Below are positions 1 to 7,500 of a stretch of DNA of 13,922 bases, one piece after another. The translations under genes were made by a program, and so were the position numbers. Positions within the stretch are counted from its first letter, which is position 1. Each line of letters begins with the position of its first letter. Origin of the DNA: Pseudomonadota bacterium (lineage in GTDB: Bacteria > Pseudomonadota > Gammaproteobacteria > Enterobacterales > Enterobacteriaceae); contig JAFACP010000014.1 of NCBI GenBank assembly GCA_023425455.1, positions 1-13,922 on the forward strand. The letters are read 5' to 3'. The notes beneath the pieces are model-generated. The model was not told the DNA's origin, did not search any database, and worked only from the letters and a program-made list of their open reading frames with translations.

Positions 1-41
1 GGCAGGTAGTCGTTGGGCCAGATAATGGCGGCGTGTTTCAT
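1..41 (-). CDS. Start of a leftward gene, probably SRPBCC-type protein (partial)
   Basis: An ATG at 41..39 opens a frame running off the left edge; the visible residues are MKHAAIIWPNDYLP. A good Shine-Dalgarno (AGGTG, about five bases before the ATG on the minus strand) supports it. From memory, this N-terminus resembles SRPBCC/polyketide-cyclase-like proteins that begin with a similar HA-IIWP-YLPG stretch, but only 13 to 14 codons are visible, so the product call is weak. The gene has its own upstream region of about 100 bp, containing an 8+8 bp dyad (102..125), between it and the stop of yicN, so it is probably a separate, regulated unit. Confidence 0.5.
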   Translation of the reverse strand, partial: MKHAAIIWPNDYL

Positions 42-101
42 GGTTCACCTCGTGATGTTGTCTGATGAGGTGATGGTGCGCCTGCGGGTGGTATAAATCT
101 A

Positions 102-125
102 ATGACGATGTTTTATAATCGTCAT
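102..125 (-). promoter_or_regulatory. Operator-like perfect dyad ATGACGAT-N8-ATCGTCAT
   Basis: Two perfect 8-bp inverted arms (102..109 and 118..125) flank an AT-rich 8-base spacer. On the minus strand the spacer holds TATAAA (117..112), a possible -10 for the leftward gene starting at 41, so a bound protein would block it. There is no T-run, so it is not a terminator. The binding protein is not known; the nearby LysR product is one candidate, but LysR sites are usually T-N11-A and less symmetric. Confidence 0.5.
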
Positions 126-139
126 CACGGTTCATGATA

Positions 140-592
140 TCAGTGCAGGTAAAATACCCCCTCTTCCGGCAGGAAGAGCTGGTTGTAGCGCAGCTGGAAA
201 GCGTTTAGCTCCTGCGGGTCGGGCTCCATCTCACGCATAAAGCCGAGCGTCAGGCGGATTTGCGCGTCGGTGATCGGCGCGGCAAGGCGGGCCTTACGCA
301 GCAGACGATGCCAGCTGTGCAGATTCTCCTCGCTGCCATCGACGATGCAGACCTGCCAGATCAGCAGCACCTGCGCGGCATTCTGCAGGTGCGCCTCGTC
401 CGGGCGCTCAAGGTAGCGGATAAACTCGGAGCCAGCCGTTTTACCAAACTGGTCGATCATCGACTCAACCGGAACCGGCGTGATCCCCAGCCGTTCGCTT
501 AAGCGTTTGATCGCCCGGCGGGAATCGGAGGTCAGCACCCGAAAACCGACCACAAACACCACGGCAAGCGTTGCCAGCATTATCCAGACCAT
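140..592 (-). CDS. yicN: YicN, DUF1198 family protein
   Basis: A 150-residue protein that I recognise as YicN (DUF1198), same length as the E. coli protein. Residues about 2-20 form one hydrophobic membrane segment (MVWIMLATLAVVFVVGFRVL); the rest is soluble and ends in EEGVFYLH. The function is unknown in the family; it is probably an inner-membrane-anchored protein with a cytoplasmic domain. The ATG at 592 follows AAGGAG by six bases, so the start is secure. It is divergent from the LysR gene at 690 and lies upstream of, and in the same direction as, the partial gene at 1-41. In E. coli K-12 yicN is near uhpT with adeQ between, so its presence here marks the ancestral neighbourhood. Confidence 0.9.
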   Translation of the reverse strand: MVWIMLATLAVVFVVGFRVLTSDSRRAIKRLSERLGITPVPVESMIDQFGKTAGSEFIRYLERPDEAHLQNAAQVLLIWQVCIVDGSEENLHSWHRLLRKARLAAPITDAQIRLTLGFMREMEPDPQELNAFQLRYNQLFLPEEGVFYLH

Positions 593-610
593 GCGTTCTC
601 CTTAAATCAG

Positions 611-626
611 CCGCTCATCATAGCGG
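611..626. promoter_or_regulatory. Short dyad CCGCT-N6-AGCGG in the yicN/LysR divergent gap
   Basis: The 97-bp gap between the divergent yicN and LysR starts contains 5-bp inverted arms (611..615, 622..626). Read on the minus strand its centre gives TATGAT (622..617), a 5/6 match to a -10 for yicN, but no good -35 is seen at 17-18 bp. It could be a regulator site or part of a yicN leader hairpin; the evidence is thin. Confidence 0.25.
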
Positions 627-689
627 GAAACGCACGGCCCCGACAGCAGGCAGCGCCAGATTAGTGACCTGAAGAAAGGGAAGAAAACC

Positions 690-1604
690 ATGAAAGCAGA
701 CCTGCGTACGCTGGATCTTAACCTGCTGAAAACCCTGGATGCCCTGCTGGACGAGCGTAGCGTCACCCGCGCGGCGGCGCGCCTTTCCCTGACTCAGCCA
801 GCCGTCAGCGGAATGCTGAACCGCCTGCGGGACAATTTTGACGATCCGCTGTTTATCCGTGCGCCGCACGGTATCGTGCCAACCTCGCGCGCAGAAAGCC
901 TGGCCGCCCCGATAAAACGCATTCTGGCGGATATTGATGTCCTGTTGCAGCCCGTCGAATTTGATCCGCGCAGCGCCCGCCTCACCGTTACGCTTGCCGC
1001 CACCGACTACGCGCTGCGTGCGGTGGTGGTCCCGTTTATTGCCGCCTTAAAGGTGCAGGCTCCGCATATTCGCGTGCGCGTGGTGCCGGTTGAGCCTGAG
1101 CGACTCGTCGCGCAGCTTGAGCAGGGGAAAATCGACCTCGCCCTGATGACGCCGCACACTACGCCGGACGAACTGCACCACCGCGCCCTCTATGACGAAC
1201 GCTACGTCTGCATGATGCGCGCCGACCACCCGGACGCCGAAAAACCGCTGACCTTAGACCGTTTCTGCGCACTGGAGCACGTACTGGTCTCTTATGAAGG
1301 TGAGGGGTTTCACGGCGTCACCGACGACGCGCTGGCAAAAATTGGCCGCCAACGCCACATCGGGCTATCGGTAAGCAGTTTTCTGGTGTTGCCGGACGTG
1401 CTGGCCATCAGCGATATGATCGCCGTGGTGCCGGAGAGGATGGCGGAGAATCGGGCGGAGATGTTTATCTGCGATACGCCTGTCCGGGTGCAGGGCTTTA
1501 CCAAAAGCATGGTCTGGCACGGGCGTACACATCGTAACCCTGCGCAGGTGTGGCTGAGAGGACTGTTGCTGGAGACGAGCCAGCGTCAGTCGGCAGAGAG
1601 ATAA
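690..1604 (+). CDS. LysR-type transcriptional regulator (NahR/NodD/LinR-like group)
   Basis: A full-length LysR-family regulator of 304 residues. Residues 8-66 make the winged helix-turn-helix: DLNLLKTLDALL, then RAAARLSLTQPAVSGML and the hallmark DPLFIR-(5)-G-VPTSRA. This DLNLL/LTQPAVS/DPLF-R pattern is typical of the NahR, NodD and LinR branch. Residues about 90-300 are the periplasmic-binding-like effector domain, with the usual LDLAL-like strand (IDLALM, about 150-155). The ATG at 690 follows an AAGGGAAG purine stretch. It is divergent from yicN and occupies, with the next gene, the place adeQ has in E. coli K-12. Its targets may be yicN, the partial gene at 1-41, or itself. The effector is unknown; an aromatic or other small organic acid is only a guess from the subfamily. 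Confidence 0.88.
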   Translation: MKADLRTLDLNLLKTLDALLDERSVTRAAARLSLTQPAVSGMLNRLRDNFDDPLFIRAPHGIVPTSRAESLAAPIKRILADIDVLLQPVEFDPRSARLTVTLAATDYALRAVVVPFIAALKVQAPHIRVRVVPVEPERLVAQLEQGKIDLALMTPHTTPDELHHRALYDERYVCMMRADHPDAEKPLTLDRFCALEHVLVSYEGEGFHGVTDDALAKIGRQRHIGLSVSSFLVLPDVLAISDMIAVVPERMAENRAEMFICDTPVRVQGFTKSMVWHGRTHRNPAQVWLRGLLLETSQRQSAER

Positions 1605-1907
1605 GAAAGGTTGAGTCTTTATGGTGATGTTTCAGAGCGATATTGCACTCTCAATATGAACATTAAATGTATAAAGTCGGTTAATAATATATATAAATAT
1701 TATACAACGCCCGCTATTTAACGCTTCTCACCCTTCTTATTATTATCTGCTCCGCTAAAACGCATTTATACGGGTGGTGCTTACAATAATGTTAACGCCA
1801 TGCAGTTATTGCAACTTTAAGATTTTTCACGAGATATTCTCTTTTCTTTCCCATTCACTTCAGGAGTAGTATCAAAATTCATTAACCAGAGACCAGGAGC
1901 GTATTTT
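1605..1907. other. AT-rich gap between LysR gene and lipoprotein gene
   Basis: About 300 bases much richer in A+T than the neighbouring genes. It holds a low-complexity dyad ATAATAT-N6-ATATTAT (1684..1703), a weak ATATTG-N6-CAATAT dyad just after the LysR stop (1640..1657), and no convincing GC-stem terminator. A weak promoter for the lipoprotein gene could be TTGCAA near 1808 with GATATT 18 bp later. I see no gene. The composition suggests acquired DNA. Confidence 0.5.
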
Positions 1908-2291
1908 ATGCCTGTGAATGAAAGGATAAAGCCGACATCAGGAACGGCAATAAGCCCAGGAGGGATGAACAAAGTCGTCGTTGTCCCGCTACTCATTCTT
2001 CTTTCTGGTTGTCCTGGAGATAAATTAATTACCTCCCAGCGCTCTGTATTTATTTTTGGCGACGCACTTTGTTTTAGCGTAAACAGAACGGAAATATTAG
2101 ATCATTACAATGTTTATTATTATCCAAAGGGGAAATATACGATTATTGAAAGCAGTGACGACATAAAACTTTCGTACCCTGACACATGCTTTAAATTTAA
2201 TCTTAAAAAGGGTTATCGATATAATATCTACTATGGCCTCAACGGTAAATACTATACGGACTCATTGTTTATTGATAATGATGGGAACTGA
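1908..2291 (+). CDS. Putative T6SS-immunity-type periplasmic lipoprotein (orphan)
   Basis: This small secreted protein has a hydrophobic stretch ending in a lipobox, VVVPLLILLSGC, so the mature protein should start at that Cys and be lipid-anchored facing the periplasm. The mature part has two further Cys (in DALCFSV and YPDTCFKF) and a beta-rich YNIYYGLNGKYY / FIDNDGN tail. I recognise this as the family annotated in Enterobacteriaceae as putative T6SS immunity periplasmic lipoprotein; that name is from memory and no function is proven. Two starts are possible. ATG at 1908 has AGGAG eight bases upstream, giving 127 residues and an unusual 19-residue polar extension before MNKVVV. ATG at 1965 gives 108 residues and a classic short signal peptide, but its AGGAGG abuts the ATG. 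The normal signal peptide favours 1965, the ribosome site 1908. No effector, PAAR, VgrG or Rhs gene is beside it, and its composition is AT-rich. Confidence 0.75.
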   Translation: MPVNERIKPTSGTAISPGGMNKVVVVPLLILLSGCPGDKLITSQRSVFIFGDALCFSVNRTEILDHYNVYYYPKGKYTIIESSDDIKLSYPDTCFKFNLKKGYRYNIYYGLNGKYYTDSLFIDNDGN

Positions 2292-2355
2292 TGAACATAT
2301 AATTACCAGCATATCTATTTTTATATGATGAAAATGGAGTTCAGGTAGAAAGAGA

Positions 2356-2373
2356 CTGTCTTAGTCGAGACAG
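2356..2373. other. Small hairpin CTGTCT-N6-AGACAG between lipoprotein gene and uhpT terminator
   Basis: Six-base arms at 2356..2361 and 2368..2373 with a six-base loop. On the minus strand it is followed by TCTCTTTCT, on the plus strand by no T-run. It lies downstream of both convergent genes and might be a weak terminator or merely a chance hairpin. The rest of 2292-2444 contains no gene that I can support. Confidence 0.25.
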
Positions 2374-2444
2374 AGAAAGTGTCGATAGTTTCACAGGAAG
2401 CATGACAGGGACGCGGCAACACGATCTTATACAGCGTCAACCAT

Positions 2445-2469
2445 AAAAAAGCCCGGCATCATACCGGGC
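2445..2469 (-). terminator. Rho-independent terminator after uhpT
   Basis: On the minus strand GCCCGG, a seven-base loop, CCGGGC and then TTTTTT form a standard intrinsic terminator (arms 2464..2469 and 2451..2456, U-tract from 2450..2445). It begins 18 bases after the uhpT stop and ends the uhp transcription unit before the convergent lipoprotein gene. Confidence 0.9.
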
Positions 2470-2486
2470 AAACGTCACCTGCATAC

Positions 2487-3878
2487 TCAGGCTGCTTTCA
2501 GTTTTTGTACCCGCTTCTCACGACGAATTTTACGTTCTTCCAGTACCGCGACCATCGCCATCAGAACAATACAGCCAATGGCTGCGGCATCCAGCGCGGC
2601 GAAGGTGCCCGCCCAGCCGGTGAGGCCAAACACCGGCGTGCCGTCGGCGATCATCCCGAGACCCAGCTTGGCAAAGCTGTCGCCAATCAGATACGCGAAG
2701 GTGCCTTTAATCCCGTCGGCTGCGCCGATCGCTTTTTTCGGGACGAAGCCCACGGCCGCCACGCCAATTAACAGCTGCGGACCAAACACCAGGAAGCCGA
2801 GCGCAAACAGGGACGCCAGGTAGACATACTGGTTGCTGGCGTGCTGGTAGACGCCAAGTGTTGCGATAATCAACGCCAGCGCGACGCAGGCCACCAGCGC
2901 GCGACGACCGTTGGCAAGATCAGAGAGCCAGCCCCACAGCAGCGTGCCGACCAGCGCGCCCACTTCAAACAGGGTAAAGCCCTGAATCGCCACCTCTTTA
3001 GAGAGCTTCAGCTCCTGGAAAGCATAGACGGTCGACCACTGGTCAATACCGATACGCACCACGTACAGGAAGATGTTGGAGAAACAGAGCAGCCAGATCA
3101 CTTTGTTTTTCAGCACATACTCAACAAAGATCTGCCATTTGGTCATCGCGTTTTCTTCGGTCTCTTTGTCCTCTTCGCTGACCTCTTCGCCGAACAGCTC
3201 TTCCACTTTGCCGAGGCCGTACGATTCCGGGGAGTCGCTGCCGAAACGCAGGCCGATAAAGCCGACAATCAGGGCAATAATCGACGGGAAGATAAACATG
3301 CCGATCACGTGGCCGTCGAACAGATAGTTCGCGCCGAACAGCGCCACGCCCGCCGCACCTGCGCCGCCGAGGTTGTGAGAGATATTCCAGAAGCCGAGGA
3401 AGGTGCCTCGCTTACGTCGTGGCGTCCACTTGGTGATGGTGGAGTAGCTACATGACCCGCCGGTGCTCTGGAAAAAGCCGCTCAGGGCATAGAAGGCGAT
3501 CATCATAAACAGGCTGACGGAGCCCGCGCCCATGCTGGCGCTAAAGCCCAACATACAGATAGCAGAGAGGATCAGCATAAACGGCAGGAACTGCTTGGTG
3601 TTTTTGCCGTCAGCGTAGTAGGAGACCAGCGTTTTGCCGACGCCGTAGGTAATGGAAAAACCCAGCCCAATCATCCCCAGCTGGGTCATGCTCAGCCCGT
3701 AGGTGGAGATCATGTCGTTCTGCGCAATGTTAAAGTTCTTGCGGATCAGGTACATGGTCAGGTAGCCAATAAAGACCACCAGGTAGGACTGCATAAAGGG
3801 TTTGAACCACATTTTACGCCGCACGTCGAGCGGCAGATCCAGGGTCGGCTTACGTACCTGGTTTAAGAAGGCCAGCAT
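2487..3878 (-). CDS. uhpT: Hexose-6-phosphate:phosphate antiporter UhpT
   Basis: Inner-membrane transporter of the major facilitator superfamily (organophosphate:phosphate antiporter family) that takes up glucose-6-phosphate and other hexose phosphates in exchange for inorganic phosphate, and is a route of fosfomycin entry in E. coli. At 463 residues it has the same length as E. coli UhpT and near-identical sequence. Residues shown in E. coli to matter are all present: R46 and R275 (phosphate binding), K82, D388 and K391, and the pore-lining C143 and C265. Twelve membrane helices with a long central loop (about 215-250, rich in Glu) fit the family. The ATG at 3878 follows AGGAG. It stands last in the uhpABCT order, 142 bp after uhpC, with its own promoter region and terminator. 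Nothing suggests it is defective. Confidence 0.98.
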   Translation of the reverse strand: MLAFLNQVRKPTLDLPLDVRRKMWFKPFMQSYLVVFIGYLTMYLIRKNFNIAQNDMISTYGLSMTQLGMIGLGFSITYGVGKTLVSYYADGKNTKQFLPFMLILSAICMLGFSASMGAGSVSLFMMIAFYALSGFFQSTGGSCSYSTITKWTPRRKRGTFLGFWNISHNLGGAGAAGVALFGANYLFDGHVIGMFIFPSIIALIVGFIGLRFGSDSPESYGLGKVEELFGEEVSEEDKETEENAMTKWQIFVEYVLKNKVIWLLCFSNIFLYVVRIGIDQWSTVYAFQELKLSKEVAIQGFTLFEVGALVGTLLWGWLSDLANGRRALVACVALALIIATLGVYQHASNQYVYLASLFALGFLVFGPQLLIGVAAVGFVPKKAIGAADGIKGTFAYLIGDSFAKLGLGMIADGTPVFGLTGWAGTFAALDAAAIGCIVLMAMVAVLEERKIRREKRVQKLKAA

Positions 3879-3891
3879 GGTTTGCTCCTGA

Positions 3892-3935
3892 GCTGATTTT
3901 TATACCTGCGAATGGCAGGCATTGTAAAAATCAGC
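3892..3935 (-). repeat. 11+11 bp perfect dyad around the uhpT -10 and leader
   Basis: GCTGATTTTTA (3892..3902) and TAAAAATCAGC (3925..3935) are perfect inverted arms; inside them CCTGC (3905..3909) and GCAGG (3915..3919) form a second stem. On the minus strand the distal arm contains the uhpT -10 and the proximal arm ends just before the AGGAG of uhpT. Because uhpT transcripts should start near 3914, the whole hairpin forms only in RNA reading through from uhpC. Confidence 0.75.
3921..3926 (-). promoter_or_regulatory. uhpT promoter -10 element
   Basis: On the minus strand TACAAT (5/6 to consensus) lies 43 bases before the uhpT ATG; transcription should start near 3914. Seventeen bases upstream is AGGTAA, a very poor -35, which fits a promoter that depends on an activator (UhpA), as known for E. 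coli uhpT. Confidence 0.65.
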
Positions 3936-3945
3936 CGGGAGAGTT

Positions 3946-3965
3946 ACCTGAGACAGCGTCCAGGT
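3946..3965 (-). promoter_or_regulatory. Candidate UhpA binding dyad upstream of uhpT
   Basis: ACCTG-N10-CAGGT inverted repeat, centred about 41.5 bp before the inferred uhpT start (near 3914). In E. coli UhpA covers roughly -80 to -32 of uhpT, so this dyad is inside the expected region; related half-sites (GGTTTCACCTGG, CTCTCCCGG on the minus strand) extend it both ways. The assignment rests on position and symmetry. Confidence 0.5.
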
Positions 3966-4006
3966 GAAACCGGGAAAATTTCTTAGATTTGCGCCGTTCG
4001 CGGCGA

Positions 4007-4028
4007 AAAGGTGAGGCGCATCACGCTT
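4007..4028 (-). promoter_or_regulatory. CRP site of uhpT, overlapping the uhpC stop codon
   Basis: GTGA (4011..4014), six bases, TCAC (4021..4024) is a perfect CRP core. Its centre, 4017.5, is 103.5 bp before the uhpT start inferred from the -10. From memory, E. coli uhpT has a CRP site at -103.5, so spacing and motif agree. The core includes the TGA stop of uhpC. Confidence 0.7.
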
Positions 4029-5340
4029 CACGCGGCGACTGCGCATTGAGAAACGGCAGCAACAGCAGCGCGGAAACCCCAGCGGCAATGGCGATCACCG
4101 CGAAGAATCCGCTCCAGTGCCAGGTGTCGATCACCCGCGCCAGCGGCCAGCCGGAGAGCGATGCGCCGAGGTAGGCGAACAGCCCGACAAAGCCCGTCGC
4201 CGCACCGGCAGCCTCTTTGTGCGAACACTCCGCCGCCGCCATGCCGATCAGCATCTGCGGGCCAAACACGAAAAAGCCGATGGTGAAGAAACACGCCGCC
4301 TGCATCACGTAGCTGGCAAACGGCATCAGCCACAGCGAACCGACGGAAAGCAAAATCCCGGCGGCGAAGACAAGATTCATCGGGCCACGGTTGCCGTTAA
4401 ACAGTTTATCCGAGCCCCAGCCCGCCACCAGCGCGCCGATAAACCCGCCCAGCTCGAACATCGTCACCGCCGAGTTGGCGGTCACCAGGTCCACCCCGAG
4501 CGTTTCCGACATATACAAATTGCCCCAGTCGTTGATGGCCGCCCGCACCACGTAAACCAGCACGTAGCACAGCGACAGCAGCCAGATATAGGGGTTCAAC
4601 AGCACGTAGCGGGTGAGGATCTCTTTACGCGTCAACCCTGCCCCTTCCTGCTGCTGGGCGACCTCCAGCTCGTCGTGCCGCCAGTCGCCTACCGCAGGCA
4701 ACCCCACGGTCTGCGGCCTGTCGCGCAGACGCCAGCAGAGATACAGCCCGGCGAGGATCGCCAGCCCGCCGGCAATCATCATTCCGGTCCGCCAGCCGTA
4801 ATGCAGCGCCGCTGCGCCCACCACCATCGGGATCAGCGCTCCGCCGACGTTATGGGCGGTATTCCACACCGCCCACCAGCCGCCGCGCTCGTTGCGCGAG
4901 TACCAGGCGGTAAGCAGGCGGGCGCAGACCGGCGCGCCCCAGCCCTGGAAAAAGGCGTTCAGCGCCCACAGCAGGGCAAAGGCCCACAGCGAGGTGGAAA
5001 AGCCAAACAGGATATTGACCACCCCGGTGGCAATCAGCCCGATGCCCATAAAGTAACGGGCGTTGGAGCGATCGCTGACAATCCCGGAGACGAACTTCGA
5101 CAGGCCGTAAGTGATGTAAAACAGCGTCGCCAGCAGGCCGATGTCGGTCCGCGTCATCACCCCGCTGGCAAGGATTTCGGGCGCTGCGGCGTTAAAGCTT
5201 TTGCGGGTGAAATAAAACAGCGCATAGCCGAGCCAGATGGTGAGCAGAATATGCCGCCGCCAGTAGCGGTAACGGGCGTCGATTTCCGCCTTGCTGCCGA
5301 GCGGCGCGGCATCGGCTGGCGTTTTCAGGAACCGGAGCAT
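4021..5340 (-). CDS. uhpC: Glucose-6-phosphate sensor UhpC
   Basis: A UhpT-like major facilitator protein that works mainly as the receptor for external glucose-6-phosphate and activates the kinase UhpB. The 439 residues match E. coli UhpC closely in length and sequence. R46 (in YFTRKSFN) matches the conserved substrate-site arginine of the family, and the signatures FVFGPQMLIGMAAAE and ECSHKEAAGAATGF mark the C-terminal half. About twelve membrane helices are visible. The ATG at 5340 has AAGGA seven bases upstream and follows the uhpB stop by nine bases, so it is in an operon with uhpAB. Its stop lies in the CRP site for uhpT. Confidence 0.97.
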   Translation of the reverse strand: MLRFLKTPADAAPLGSKAEIDARYRYWRRHILLTIWLGYALFYFTRKSFNAAAPEILASGVMTRTDIGLLATLFYITYGLSKFVSGIVSDRSNARYFMGIGLIATGVVNILFGFSTSLWAFALLWALNAFFQGWGAPVCARLLTAWYSRNERGGWWAVWNTAHNVGGALIPMVVGAAALHYGWRTGMMIAGGLAILAGLYLCWRLRDRPQTVGLPAVGDWRHDELEVAQQQEGAGLTRKEILTRYVLLNPYIWLLSLCYVLVYVVRAAINDWGNLYMSETLGVDLVTANSAVTMFELGGFIGALVAGWGSDKLFNGNRGPMNLVFAAGILLSVGSLWLMPFASYVMQAACFFTIGFFVFGPQMLIGMAAAECSHKEAAGAATGFVGLFAYLGASLSGWPLARVIDTWHWSGFFAVIAIAAGVSALLLLPFLNAQSPREA

Positions 5341-5349
5341 GGTAAGTCC

Positions 5350-6849
5350 TTATGCATATCGCAGCGGCAGGCTGACGCTGACGCGCGTACCGTGGGTACA
5401 GGAGAGGGTCAGTGTGCCGCCGAGCGCCGTAACCCGTTCGCGCATCCCGGCCAGCCCAAACCCCTGCTGACCTGAGCCGGGGGGCAGGCCACAGCCGTCG
5501 TCTTCAATTATCAGCATCAGCCGTTCGTCCTGCTGCCAGCCCTGCAGCGTCACCGCACTGGCGCTGGCGTGCTTGACGACATTGTTCAGCCCCTCCTGAC
5601 AGACGCGAAACAGGGTGACGCGCTGGCTTTCGCTGAGGGCCGCCTCGTGAATACGCCAGTCGAGATGGCTGACCATTCCACGGCTTTCCAGCTCCATCTC
5701 ACGCAGCAGGGAGCGCACCGCCTGCTCAAGGCTCAGATCGTCCAGCTGGCGCGGGCGCAGCCGCCCGAGCAGACGCCGCACCGAGTCGTATACCCCGAGC
5801 GAAAGCTGCTCGATATGCGCCCCGCCCTGCCTGACGCCGGCATTTTCCGCCGCCAGACGCTGCACAATGCCGGCCTGGGTACGGATGGCGGTGATGGTCT
5901 GACCGATATCGTCGTGCAGCTCGCGGGCGACGTCCCGCCGCACGCTCTCTTCGGTCTCCAGCAGACGCTCGGCCAGACGGCGATTGCGCGCCAGCTCCGT
6001 TTGCAGGGACTGGTTAAGCTCGCGCAGACGCTGAATACCCGCCCCGAGCAGGAGCCCGGTCAGGCTCTGCGCCAGCAATGAGAGCAGTAAATCAACCGGG
6101 TGATCGTGCCAGGTCTGGCTGGCGATCAGCGCGATGGCGTTCATTAGCGCGGCAATCAGCGCCCCCTGCCAGCCGTAGTGCCAGGCGAGAGCAATGATCG
6201 GCAGCGCCAGACAAAACGGCGTAAACCGCGAAAGCTCGGCGGGCAGGCCGAGCTGCAGCCAGAGGCTCACGGCAAACAGCAGCAGATACCCGATCAGATG
6301 CCGGGCGCGCCAGTTCACCGGCCGGGAAACCAGCGCCGGACCCAGCGGCTGCCAGACGGTGCTGGTGAGGTAATGCCAGAAAACCAGACAGGTGGGCGCC
6401 AGCGTCAGGCCGCCGGTGAGGGTCAGCAGCAGGACGTTGAGGATCGCGTTGTCACCTACCCAGGGCAGGGACTGCAGCAGCGCGGCGGCAATCAGCGTCG
6501 CCCCCTGACGCAGCAGCGTGCGCCAGTCCCGCTGGTGGCGGTAACGGGAGATCAGCGCCACCGGCGCGAGGGTGAGCACGCTTCCGATCATCAATAAGGG
6601 CAGATGCGCCAGCGCGACCTCGTGCGCCAGCCAGATCAGCATAAGCCACTCTGCCCCGAGCAAGACCGGCCAGTAGCCGCGCGGACATTGCAGCATCAGC
6701 CCCAGCCGCAAGCCAAAGGGGAACAGCAGCACCGCCAGCGCCGGTTGGGTCACCAGATGCAGGCTGATGCTCCACAGGCAAAACCAGGCGGCAGAGAAGA
6801 TAAAAAAGCTGGCGAGAACGGCGATAAGCCGCGAAAGCAGCGAGGTCAT
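5350..6849 (-). CDS. uhpB: Sensor histidine kinase UhpB
   Basis: Membrane histidine kinase (HPK7 group, NarX/DegS-like) that phosphorylates UhpA when UhpC binds glucose-6-phosphate. The 499 residues compare with 500 in E. coli. The first 270 or so residues are about eight hydrophobic helices (MASE1-like sensor part); a linker [14 protein letters not shown] follows. The phospho-acceptor is H312 in [14 protein letters not shown]. The N box is [12 protein letters not shown] and the G boxes are DDGCGLPPG and [11 protein letters not shown], so the ATP-binding domain is complete. Its ATG overlaps the uhpA stop by four bases (ATGA), which implies translational coupling, and uhpC follows after nine bases. 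Confidence 0.97.
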   Translation of the reverse strand: MTSLLSRLIAVLASFFIFSAAWFCLWSISLHLVTQPALAVLLFPFGLRLGLMLQCPRGYWPVLLGAEWLMLIWLAHEVALAHLPLLMIGSVLTLAPVALISRYRHQRDWRTLLRQGATLIAAALLQSLPWVGDNAILNVLLLTLTGGLTLAPTCLVFWHYLTSTVWQPLGPALVSRPVNWRARHLIGYLLLFAVSLWLQLGLPAELSRFTPFCLALPIIALAWHYGWQGALIAALMNAIALIASQTWHDHPVDLLLSLLAQSLTGLLLGAGIQRLRELNQSLQTELARNRRLAERLLETEESVRRDVARELHDDIGQTITAIRTQAGIVQRLAAENAGVRQGGAHIEQLSLGVYDSVRRLLGRLRPRQLDDLSLEQAVRSLLREMELESRGMVSHLDWRIHEAALSESQRVTLFRVCQEGLNNVVKHASASAVTLQGWQQDERLMLIIEDDGCGLPPGSGQQGFGLAGMRERVTALGGTLTLSCTHGTRVSVSLPLRYA

Positions 6850-7439
6850 TGCCAGCTATCGAACATACGGCGCGCCAGCTCGACGTCGTTGCTGACGCTG
6901 AGTTTTTCCATCAGGTTGGCACGATGGACATGGACCGTTTTTGGTGATAACCCCAGCTCTGCGGCGATCTCTTTTACCGCCATCCCCTGCGCGAGTTTCT
7001 CCGCCACCTGACGCTCGCGTCGGGTAAGCGGATCCTGGCGTCCTGCCGCCAGCTTGATGGCGATATCCGGCGTCAGGTAACAACCGCCGGTCGACACGGT
7101 GCGTACCGCCGCGATCAGCTCGTCCGGGCTGCAGCGTTTTGAGAGAAAACCGCGGGCTCCTGCGTTGAGCGCCTGCTCCACCAGCGCCGGGCTGTCGTGG
7201 ACGGAGAGCATGATCGTCGCCATCCCTTTCGGTAACTGGCTTAACAGCTCCAGCCCCGAGAGATCCGGCATCGAAATATCGCAGATACAGACCTGCACCC
7301 CGCGTCCAGGCAGGCCCGCGAGCGCCTCGCGGCCTGAGCCAAACTCCGCCACCACCTGAAAATCAGGCTCCAGATTCAGCAACTGGGCAAAGCCGGAGCG
7401 GACGATAAGGTGGTCGTCAATAAGAGCGATGGTGGTCAT
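6846..7439 (-). CDS. uhpA: Response regulator UhpA
   Basis: Cytoplasmic two-component regulator that, when phosphorylated by UhpB, activates uhpT. The receiver domain (about 1-120) has the acidic pair DD (8-9), phospho-acceptor D54 in CICDISMPD and K101 in FLSKR. The C-terminal LuxR/FixJ-type helix-turn-helix (about 135-197) has [15 protein letters not shown] and [18 protein letters not shown]. The length is 197 against 196 in E. coli, with one extra C-terminal residue. The ATG at 7439 follows AGGAA by about six bases. It is the first uhp gene; only about 20 bp separate its ATG from an intrinsic terminator belonging to the deo operon upstream, so its promoter must overlap or precede that terminator. 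Confidence 0.97.
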   Translation of the reverse strand: MTTIALIDDHLIVRSGFAQLLNLEPDFQVVAEFGSGREALAGLPGRGVQVCICDISMPDLSGLELLSQLPKGMATIMLSVHDSPALVEQALNAGARGFLSKRCSPDELIAAVRTVSTGGCYLTPDIAIKLAAGRQDPLTRRERQVAEKLAQGMAVKEIAAELGLSPKTVHVHRANLMEKLSVSNDVELARRMFDSWQ

Positions 7440-7458
7440 GGTGCGTTCCTGACGGGAT

Positions 7459-7490
7459 AAAAAACGCGCTTACCTTATCGATAAGCGCGT
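7459..7490 (-). terminator. Rho-independent terminator between deoX and uhpA
   Basis: On the minus strand ACGCGCTTA (7490..7482), a nine-base loop, TAAGCGCGT (7472..7464) and a run of six T (7464..7459) form a strong intrinsic terminator. It should stop deoKPX transcription before uhpA. The 3' end lies about 20 bases before the uhpA ATG. Confidence 0.9.
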
Positions 7491-7500
7491 GGGTGTTCAA
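7472..7500 (-). promoter_or_regulatory. Candidate uhpA promoter embedded in the terminator
   Basis: On the minus strand TTGAAC (7500..7495, 4/6) is followed after 17 bases by TAAGGT (7477..7472, 3/6 including the key T1, A2 and T6). A start about seven bases later would fall in the distal terminator arm, so the RNA would lack the proximal arm and escape termination. Both boxes are modest matches; the case rests on spacing and on the lack of room elsewhere. Confidence 0.35.

Noticed and set aside
1684..1703. ATAATAT-N6-ATATTAT dyad as an operator or origin element
   Set aside because: Low-complexity A/T sequence in an AT-rich gap; such symmetry arises easily by chance.
4117..5475. A 452-codon open frame on the plus strand antisense to uhpC
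   Set aside because: It mirrors uhpC and the end of uhpB, is rich in Arg, Gln, His and Pro as expected for a shadow frame in GC-rich DNA, and has no recognisable domain.
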